Shown: positions 54,525 through 64,000 of the stretch, piece by piece
Layout: each line of letters starts with the position of its first letter
How positions within the stretch are numbered: the stretch's first letter is position 1
Assembly (NCBI RefSeq): GCF_900021165.1
Contig: NZ_FCOQ01000013.1
Coordinates: 206,001 to 270,000, forward strand
Direction: 5' to 3'
DNA from: Paenibacillus phocaeensis
GTDB taxonomy: Bacteria; Bacillota; Bacilli; Paenibacillales; Paenibacillaceae
DNA: 64,000 nucleotides
Notes under the pieces: generated by a model
What the model was told of the DNA's origin: nothing
What the model saw: only the letters and a program-made list of their open reading frames with translations
The model's database searches: none
Position numbers and translations under genes: made by a program

Positions 54525-55871
54525 GTGGACAGCCATACTTCGGAAATATGGCAACATATTTTATCCATCATTAATACGAAACTGAGCAAACCGAGCTTTG
54601 ACACCTGGTTCAAGGCGACCAAGGTGGTCACCTTGACCGATCAGTCGATCGTGATCTCCGCTCCGACCACGTTCGCAGTGGAATGGCTGGAGAGCCGCTA
54701 CACCAAGCTGGTGGCAACAACCGTTCTTGAGGTGATCGGCAAACAGGTCGACGTCTCGTTTGTGATTGAGGAGTCGGCCCCGCCCGAGCAAGCTCAGGTT
54801 TACAAGGAACCTCCCGCTCCCGTCCCAAGCGAGGAAAGCGTTTCCCATATGCTTAATCCGAAGTATACGTTCGATACTTTCGTCATCGGCTCCGGCAACC
54901 GATTTGCCCATGCCGCCTCCCTGGCGGTCGCCGAGGCCCCAGCGCGGGCGTACAATCCGCTGTTCCTCTACGGCGGTGTAGGACTTGGCAAGACGCATCT
55001 GATGCATGCGATCGGCCATTACATTTTGGAGCACAGCCCCAGCAGTAAAGTCGTGTACATTTCCTCCGAGAAATTTACGAACGAATTCATTAACTCCATT
55101 CGGGACAACCGCGCGGAGAGCTTCCGCAACAAATACCGCAACATCGATATTTTGTTGATCGACGACATTCAGTTCCTCGCCGGCAAGGAATCGACCCAGG
55201 AAGAGTTCTTCCATACGTTTAACGCACTGCATGAAGAGCGCAAGCAAATTATTATCTCCAGCGACCGTCCGCCGAAAGAGATTCCGACGCTGGAGGAGCG
55301 GCTGCGCTCCCGGTTCGAATGGGGCTTGATCACCGATATTCAGCCGCCGGATCTCGAGACTCGGATCGCGATTTTGCGCAAGAAAGCCAAAGCGGAGAAC
55401 CTCGATATCCCGAACGAAGCGATGATGTACATCGCCAATCAAATCGATACGAACATCCGCGAGCTTGAGGGGGCGCTCATCCGCGTTGTTGCCTACTCTT
55501 CCTTGATCAATCAGGATATTACGACCCATTTGGCGGCCGAAGCACTTAAGGATATTATCCCATCCAGCCGACCGAAGATGATCACGATTCAGGACATTCA
55601 GCAAAAGGTCGGCGATTATTATAACTTGAAGCTGGACGATTTCAAGGCACGCAAAAGGACCAAAGCGATCGCCTTCCCCCGGCAAATCGCCATGTATTTG
55701 GCCCGGGAACTGACCGATTTCTCCTTGCCGAAGATCGGCGATGCGTTTGGCGGAAGGGACCATACGACGGTCATCCATGCGCACGAGAAAATCACCCAGC
55801 AGCTCAAGACGGATCAGGAGCTATTCAAAATCGTCAACAACATTACCGAAAAAATAAAAAGTGCCACCTGA
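54525..55871 (+). CDS. dnaA: Chromosomal replication initiator DnaA
   Basis: A 448-residue AAA+ initiator. Domain I (about residues 1-80) for helicase and regulator contacts, a short linker domain II, domain III with Walker [16 protein letters not shown], Walker [14 protein letters not shown] and sensor motifs, and domain IV with the DnaA-box-binding signature [19 protein letters not shown] 54525 has AAAAGGAGTGA upstream. DnaA-box clusters flank both sides of the gene. It is the first gene on the right-hand replichore side, although the gluconate module now sits upstream. Confidence 0.98.
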   Translation: MDSHTSEIWQHILSIINTKLSKPSFDTWFKATKVVTLTDQSIVISAPTTFAVEWLESRYTKLVATTVLEVIGKQVDVSFVIEESAPPEQAQVYKEPPAPVPSEESVSHMLNPKYTFDTFVIGSGNRFAHAASLAVAEAPARAYNPLFLYGGVGLGKTHLMHAIGHYILEHSPSSKVVYISSEKFTNEFINSIRDNRAESFRNKYRNIDILLIDDIQFLAGKESTQEEFFHTFNALHEERKQIIISSDRPPKEIPTLEERLRSRFEWGLITDIQPPDLETRIAILRKKAKAENLDIPNEAMMYIANQIDTNIRELEGALIRVVAYSSLINQDITTHLAAEALKDIIPSSRPKMITIQDIQQKVGDYYNLKLDDFKARKRTKAIAFPRQIAMYLARELTDFSLPKIGDAFGGRDHTTVIHAHEKITQQLKTDQELFKIVNNITEKIKSAT

Positions 55872-55880
55872 ATAAGGGAT

Positions 55881-55917
55881 AAGCCTATGCACATGATATT
55901 CACATGTGGATAGGCTT
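55881..55917 (+). terminator. dnaA terminator built from inverted DnaA-box-like sequences
   Basis: AAGCCTAT-G-CACATG and CATGTG-G-ATAGGCTT form a stem of 8 plus 6 bp with one mismatch and an ATATTCA loop. The arms contain CTATGCACA (55885-55893) and TGTGGATAG (55905-55913), each one base from a DnaA box. A T-rich stretch follows. Confidence 0.65.
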
Positions 55918-55938
55918 CATTTCATATTTTTTCGGTTG

Positions 55939-56003
55939 TTATCCACATATTCAGTGCCCCTACTACTTCTTCTAATCTATTAAAGATATATACATCTTCA
56001 TAA
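55939..56003. other. Origin unwinding region: DnaA box, DnaA-trio-like triplets and AT-rich DUE
   Basis: A perfect TTATCCACA (55939-55947) is followed by a short GC-rich GTGCCCC, then the triplets TAC-TAC-TTC-TTC-TAA-TCT (55961-55978) and an AT-rich stretch with AAAGATATATAC. This order matches the basal unwinding system described for B. subtilis between dnaA and dnaN, marking the likely start site of replication. From 56004 to 56211 no gene is seen; GGACAAG (56009-56015) and CTTGTCC (56044-56050) could pair in the dnaN leader. Confidence 0.75.
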
Positions 56004-56211
56004 GCGGCGGACAAGCCACCGACTCTGATCCTTCACAGCCGCACTTGTCCAAGTGAAGAGGAAGGAAGCAGGGAGCGCCTCAAACCGTACATACCTCTAG
56101 GTTATGCTTCGGAGGCGAAGAATATGACAACTCATCTGCTGCCGAAGCCGCTTAATGACAAAGGATTCCCTTAGAAGCGTATGCTTCATAAAACGTTTAG
56201 GAGTTGAATTT

Positions 56212-57354
56212 ATGAAAATCCGTATTTTAAAACATGATCTCAATGAATCGATCCAACACGTATCCAAAGCCATTTCGAGCCGGACGACGATTCCGATTTT
56301 GACCGGGATTAAGCTGGATGTGAATTTTCAAGGGATGACCCTGACGGCCAGCGATACGGACATTTCCATTCAAGCTTTTATTCCGGCTGAAGATCAGGAG
56401 AAGCAAATCGTACAGGTCGAACGTCCGGGCAGTGTTGTCCTGCCGGCGAAGTTCTTCGTTGAAATCATCAAGAAGCTGCCTTCCTCCGAGATTGAGATGG
56501 AAGTGCAGGACGGATTCCAGACTTTCATTCGGTCCGGATCCACCGATATCCAAATGGTAGGTCTTGACCCGGAAGAATTCCCGGTACTCCCCAGCATCGA
56601 AGAGAATCAAGTGATTTCGATTCCCGGCGATCTGCTGAAGAACATGATTCGGCAAACGGTCTTTTCCATTTCTACCAACGAAACCTCTCCGATTCTGACC
56701 GGGGTATTGTGGAATTTGACGGACAACCAATTCAAATTCGTCGCAACGGACCGTCACCGTCTGGCCAGCCGGATTGCCGGTCTGGACGATGCCGACGGCG
56801 TGCGCTTCAGCAACATCGTGATCGCCGGCAAAACGCTGAACGAACTGAGCAAAATTATTCCCGATCAAAATACGCGCGTCGACATCGTTGTTGCTGACAA
56901 CCAAGTGCTGTTCAAGATCGATCGCGTGTTGTTCTATACGCGGATTCTCGATGGAACTTATCCGGATACTTCCAAGATTATTCCGACCACCTATAAAACA
57001 GAACTCGTCCTGGACACGAAGAAGCTGAGTGATTCGATCGACCGTGCTTATTTACTGTCCCGTGAGGAGAAGACGAACATCGTTCGCCTGCAGACCCTGG
57101 AAGACGGAACGATTGAAATTTCCTCCAGCTCCTCCGAGCTGGGTAAAGTTACCGAGCAGTTGGAAGTAGCCCAGTTTACAGGGGATCCGCTGCGCATTTC
57201 CTTCAACTCGAAATACATGCTCGACGTCTTGAAGGTCGTGGAGAGCGAACAGCTGCATATCGGGTTTACGGGAGCTATGAGCCCCATTATCATCAAGCCG
57301 GTAGACGACAGTCAAAGCTTGTACCTGATCCTGCCATACCGAACAACGAATTAA
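56212..57354 (+). CDS. dnaN: DNA polymerase III beta sliding clamp
   Basis: A 380-residue clamp with three repeated DNA_pol3_beta domains (about residues 1-125, 130-250, 255-380); MKIRILKHDLNESIQHVSKAI starts the first and the C-terminus ends in the partner-binding ILPYRTTN. Dimerises as a ring that tethers polymerase. ATG 56212 follows AGGAG; an in-frame start at 56155 would add an unrelated extension. It follows the unwinding region and precedes yaaA. Confidence 0.97.
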   Translation: MKIRILKHDLNESIQHVSKAISSRTTIPILTGIKLDVNFQGMTLTASDTDISIQAFIPAEDQEKQIVQVERPGSVVLPAKFFVEIIKKLPSSEIEMEVQDGFQTFIRSGSTDIQMVGLDPEEFPVLPSIEENQVISIPGDLLKNMIRQTVFSISTNETSPILTGVLWNLTDNQFKFVATDRHRLASRIAGLDDADGVRFSNIVIAGKTLNELSKIIPDQNTRVDIVVADNQVLFKIDRVLFYTRILDGTYPDTSKIIPTTYKTELVLDTKKLSDSIDRAYLLSREEKTNIVRLQTLEDGTIEISSSSSELGKVTEQLEVAQFTGDPLRISFNSKYMLDVLKVVESEQLHIGFTGAMSPIIIKPVDDSQSLYLILPYRTTN

Positions 57355-57389
57355 TCTGTTTAGGGAAGATAAAAAAGGAGCCAACACCC

Positions 57390-57614
57390 ATGAAAATAAT
57401 TTCCATCTCAAGCGAATATATTAAACTGGATTCTTTTCTGAAGCTGGCGGATTGCGTGTCAACTGGAGGGATGGCCAAAGCCCTCCTGCAGGAAGGCGCT
57501 GTGAAGGTCAACCGCGAGCCGGAGGAGCGGCGGGGCCGGAAGTTGTATCCGGGCGATCTCGTTGAGGTGGAAGGATGCGGTTCTTTTCAGGTGACGGGAG
57601 AACAAGCGCCCTGA
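57390..57614 (+). CDS. yaaA: S4-domain RNA-binding protein YaaA
   Basis: A 74-residue protein that is a single S4 domain (IKLDSFLKLADCVSTGGMAKALLQEGAVKVNREPEERRGRKLYPGD). The family is always found between dnaN and recF in Firmicutes and is thought to bind RNA, possibly in ribosome-related functions. AAAAAGGAG precedes ATG 57390. Confidence 0.93.
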   Translation: MKIISISSEYIKLDSFLKLADCVSTGGMAKALLQEGAVKVNREPEERRGRKLYPGDLVEVEGCGSFQVTGEQAP

Positions 57615-57671
57615 AGTGCCCTGACCGGGCCGAACCGCCGAAAACCGGCGGAAGATGAGGGGGCTTAGAAC

Positions 57672-58784
57672 GTGTTTGTAAATCGTTTATCGCTGCAAAA
57701 CTACCGGAATTACGGCACCCTTACGCTGGACGCCTTCGGCGCGGTTAATCTCATCATCGGGCGCAATGCCCAAGGGAAGACGAACCTGCTTGAGGCGTTG
57801 TTCGTGCTTGCGCTGACGAAATCGCACCGGACCGGCAAAGACAAGGAGCTGATTTCGTTCGGCAGCGACCATGCGGTGGTGTCGGCTGAGGTAGAGAAGA
57901 AGTACGGTGCGGTACAACTGGAGCTGCGATTGACGCCGCAGGGCAAGAAAGCGAAGCTGAACGGGCTTGAACAGCGGAAGCTGAGCGATTTTATCGGGGC
58001 GATAAACGTTGTGATGTTCGCTCCCGAGGATCTAGAAATCGTCAAAGGAACTCCCGGGGTACGGCGCCGGTTCCTTGACATGGAGATCGGGCAGGTTCAG
58101 CCCAGCTATCTCTATCATTTGCAGCAATATCAGAAGGTGCTGATCCAGCGCAATAATTTGCTGAAGCAGGCTTGGGGGGCCGGCCCCGAAATGACGACGA
58201 TGCTGGACATTTGGAACGAACAGTTAGTCGAACATGGTGTTAAAATTATCAAAAAACGGAAACAATTTATAAGCAAACTGCAAAAGTGGGCGGAGCACAT
58301 TCACGAGGGGATCACCGGAGGCGGCGAAACCTTGAAATTGGCTTATCTTCCTTCGTTCGGCGAGGCCGAGGAAGAAGATGAAGCTGTCCTATTGCGGCAA
58401 TTTATGATAAAGTTATCACAAATGAAAGATCAGGAAATTCGCCGCGGCATGACGCTTTGCGGACCGCATCGCGATGATCTGTCGTTTATTATCAACGGCA
58501 ACGAAGCGCAGGTCTACGGCTCCCAGGGCCAGCAGCGGACGACGGCATTATCCTTGAAACTGGCGGAAATCGAGCTCATTCACGAGGAAATCGGCGAATA
58601 CCCGATCCTTCTCCTGGATGACGTTTTGTCGGAATTGGATCCGTACCGCCAGACCCAATTGATCGAAACGTTTCAGAGTAAAGTGCAGACGTTCATTACG
58701 GCTACGGGGATCGAAAGCATCAATGCGAGCCGGCTACAGGACGCCAGCATTTTTCATGTTCAGGAAGGACAAGTCCAAGGTTAA
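57672..58784 (+). CDS. recF: DNA replication/repair protein RecF
   Basis: A 370-residue SMC-like ATPase for gap repair and RecA loading. Walker A GRNAQGKTNLLEAL, the ABC-like signature GSQGQQRTTALSLKLAE and Walker B ILLLDDVLSELD are intact. GTG 57672 has GAGGGGG upstream. It is followed closely by remB, whose start is 16 bases after the recF stop. Confidence 0.96.
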   Translation: MFVNRLSLQNYRNYGTLTLDAFGAVNLIIGRNAQGKTNLLEALFVLALTKSHRTGKDKELISFGSDHAVVSAEVEKKYGAVQLELRLTPQGKKAKLNGLEQRKLSDFIGAINVVMFAPEDLEIVKGTPGVRRRFLDMEIGQVQPSYLYHLQQYQKVLIQRNNLLKQAWGAGPEMTTMLDIWNEQLVEHGVKIIKKRKQFISKLQKWAEHIHEGITGGGETLKLAYLPSFGEAEEEDEAVLLRQFMIKLSQMKDQEIRRGMTLCGPHRDDLSFIINGNEAQVYGSQGQQRTTALSLKLAEIELIHEEIGEYPILLLDDVLSELDPYRQTQLIETFQSKVQTFITATGIESINASRLQDASIFHVQEGQVQG

Positions 58785-58800
58785 GGACGGAGGGAAACGG

Positions 58801-59049
58801 ATGTATATCCATTTGGGCGGAGAAAAGGTGATTCTCTCATCGGAGTTGATTGCCATTTTCGATATCACGATCGAGAAATCTTCAAAAATATCCAAGCAGT
58901 TCCTCAGCCATGCGCTTGAGGCAAAGAACGTGGTGCGCATCGGCGAAGAGGAAGCGAAGTCGATTGTCGTGACCCAAAACGAGATCTATTACTCGCCGAT
59001 CTCCTCCGCTACGCTGAAGAAGAAAGCGAACGTGATTTTAGCGGTTTAG
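58801..59049 (+). CDS. remB: Extracellular matrix regulator RemB (YaaB)
   Basis: An 82-residue protein of the DUF370 family: MYIHLGGEKVILSSELIAIFD, then AKSIVVTQNEIYYSPISSATLKKK. RemB acts with RemA in matrix gene control in B. subtilis. ATG 58801 is chosen because GGAGGG lies 6 bases upstream; an earlier in-frame start would overlap recF. Located between recF and gyrB as in Bacillus. Confidence 0.93.
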   Translation: MYIHLGGEKVILSSELIAIFDITIEKSSKISKQFLSHALEAKNVVRIGEEEAKSIVVTQNEIYYSPISSATLKKKANVILAV

Positions 59050-59075
59050 CCTTGAATTTGATTCTAGAGAAGTAG

Positions 59076-60995
<1,920 letters not shown>

Positions 60996-61015
60996 GCGAT
61001 ATAGGGACCCTATAG

Positions 61016-61076
61016 AAAAAGGCTGTTCTAAACTGACCGGGCTTCCGCCCGGCAGATTTAGGAACAGCCTTTTTCT
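61016..61076. terminator. Bidirectional terminator between gyrB and the YheC/D gene
   Basis: AAAAAGGCTGTTC-TA and TA-GGAACAGCCTTTTT arms enclose a CCGGGC/GCCCGG inner hairpin. A and T runs on both sides serve gyrB and the convergent gene, whose stop codon overlaps the end of the stem. Confidence 0.88.
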
Positions 61077-61866
61077 ATTTTGCTTTGGCGGACTTGGCCT
61101 TCAACCGTCCGTAAGCGACGGCGTAGCGCCGAATTTTTTGGTAGACCTCCTTGGGATGCAGCATTTTGAAAGGGAACAAAGCCGGCTTCGTGTTGACTTC
61201 CAGAATCCAGATTTGATGCTGCTCGTCGATCGCGATGTCCAGGCCGATTTCCTTCAGTTTGGGAAATTTGCGGGCCAGTTGAAGCGCTGCCTGTACGCCA
61301 ACCGATTTCATTTCCTTGTATTTCTCGGCAAATTCTCTGGGCGTCAGATGGGAGCTGAGCAAATCCTCGATCAGCATGACGCTGCCGCCCCCGTGATAGT
61401 TGGTGATGACCTTCTGCTGCGCGGCAATCCGTCCGATAAATCCGGTGGTTTCCCAAGTTTTGCGCGGTGTCCGCTGCACAAGGGCGCGAATATCGAATCT
61501 GCGTCGGCGGTAGGTGAGCAGGCGGATGCCTTTTTGGATCAAGTAGGACTTCTGTCCGATCTTCCCGGTTAGGGCGGCGTGCAGATCCTCGACCGTCGGG
61601 TACAGCTCGTATTCGATCCCATGCCTGAGCTTATATTGGACCGGGCTTCCCGGGGCCAGATCGTCCGTCCATTGCTCAATGCTCATGACACCGATGCCAT
61701 AGGTCCCCTCATCCGGTTTGACGAAGACATAGCCGTACGTCTCGAGCATATCCCGGAGATGCTCGAAGGAGTATTTTCGCGTATCCGGAATGTATGGACG
61801 AAGGGATTCCTTCTGGCGGATCACTTTCGTTTTCTCCCACTTGCTTGCGATACGTTGGATCGTCAA
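61075..61866 (-). CDS. YheC/YheD-family protein (ATP-grasp fold)
   Basis: A 263-residue protein of the YheC/YheD endospore-coat-associated family with an ATP-grasp-like core: VKPDEGTYGIGVM resembles the nucleotide-binding loop, and LDIAIDEQHQIWILEVNTKPALFPF the metal/ATP site near the C-terminus. Family members associate with the spore coat in Bacillus; the reaction is unknown. TTG 61866 is preceded by AAGGAAGG. It lies head-on between gyrB and gyrA, so it separates two genes that are adjacent in B. subtilis. Confidence 0.85.
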   Translation of the reverse strand: MTIQRIASKWEKTKVIRQKESLRPYIPDTRKYSFEHLRDMLETYGYVFVKPDEGTYGIGVMSIEQWTDDLAPGSPVQYKLRHGIEYELYPTVEDLHAALTGKIGQKSYLIQKGIRLLTYRRRRFDIRALVQRTPRKTWETTGFIGRIAAQQKVITNYHGGGSVMLIEDLLSSHLTPREFAEKYKEMKSVGVQAALQLARKFPKLKEIGLDIAIDEQHQIWILEVNTKPALFPFKMLHPKEVYQKIRRYAVAYGRLKAKSAKAK

Positions 61867-61928
61867 ATCGTTTAACCTTCCTTTCTTTCGGACCGCGGCG
61901 GGCCCGTTCTCATCCGTGCGAAAAACAT

Positions 61929-61957
61929 AGGACAGAAGAGAAAAACAATGGTATAAT
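61929..61957 (+). promoter_or_regulatory. Candidate gyrA promoter
   Basis: TATAAT (61952-61957) with AGGACA (61929-61934) 17 bases upstream. The remaining gap to 62203 shows no gene; a strong AAGGAGG precedes gyrA. Confidence 0.5.
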
Positions 61958-62203
61958 TATAAGATATGGGGATTTTATAAGCTTTTTCAGTGATTCAAAG
62001 AAAATGCCTATATCCGTAGTGTATGAACGTACGATTCGATGGGAGTGGACACATCCCTATTTTTTTGCTGTCTATGGATCGTGTGCTGAAGACCGGTCAC
62101 GTTTAATTGAGCTTGATTTGTGAAAGTAATATAATGAAAGTGGCGGTTTCTCGGGCTTTTTCCCATACGAAGGCACGTGGATAGATTATGAAGGAGGTCC
62201 AGC

Positions 62204-64000
<1,797 letters not shown>

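Overview
This window is the replication-origin region of a low-GC Gram-positive, endospore-forming bacterium. Gene content and order (walRKHIJ, parAB-noc, mnmE-jag-yidC-rnpA-rpmH, dnaA-dnaN-yaaA-recF-remB-gyrB-gyrA), a spore protease homologue (YyaC), a YheC/D-like spore protein and the style of the intergenic repeats fit Paenibacillus or a close relative in Paenibacillaceae. This assignment is inferred from gene content; no species call is made.

Layout. 1-444: 3' end of a family 4 glycosidase gene. 835-6905 (minus): the WalRK cell-wall two-component operon walR-walK-walH-walI-walJ, with repeat elements inserted between walH and walI and downstream of walJ. 7073-13367 (plus): a second OmpR-type two-component system followed by an RND efflux pump and its membrane-fusion lipoprotein. 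13452-20111: an M23 endopeptidase, an unknown secreted or anchored protein, purA with PurR boxes, and a divergent MFS exporter/MarR regulator pair. 20215-25818 (minus): dnaB, rplI, gdpP, yybS, a MazG-like gene and a CBS-domain gene. 25986-33307 (minus): an LCP cell-wall ligase and a complete oligopeptide ABC importer with a long structured leader. 33946-35047: rpsF-ssb-rpsR. 35323-35985: yjzC, a candidate structured ncRNA and tRNA-Ser(CGA). 36056-39882: DUF951, an MscS channel, DUF3343, yyaC, DUF4446 and a cysteine-desulfurase-like enzyme. 39999-50268 (minus): parB, parA, noc, rsmG, mnmG, mnmE, jag, yidC, rnpA and rpmH. 50644-54035 (plus): a gluconate module (6-phosphogluconate dehydrogenase, GntR regulator, gluconokinase) lying between rpmH and dnaA. 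54525-64000 (plus): dnaA, the unwinding region, dnaN, yaaA, recF, remB, gyrB, a convergent YheC/D gene and the first 599 codons of gyrA.

How it works together. Initiation (dnaA, DnaA boxes, an unwinding region with DnaA-trio-like triplets, dnaN, dnaB, ssb, gyrase), origin segregation (parABS, noc) and cell-wall control (WalRK, an M23 hydrolase, LCP, GdpP) are gathered around one origin. Most genes left of the origin are on the minus strand and most to the right on the plus strand, so they run with the replication forks. Exceptions are the gluconate module, the two-component/RND cluster, marR, yjzC, yyaC and the YheC/D gene.

Most noteworthy non-coding structure: a 24-nt hairpin motif repeated four times with compensatory stem changes in a 0.9 kb gap between mnmE and jag; a parS site forming the core of an intrinsic terminator; 50-51-nt-period repeats flanking and interrupting the wal operon; a rod-shaped candidate RNA near tRNA-Ser; and a metabolic operon that splits the DnaA-box region upstream of dnaA.
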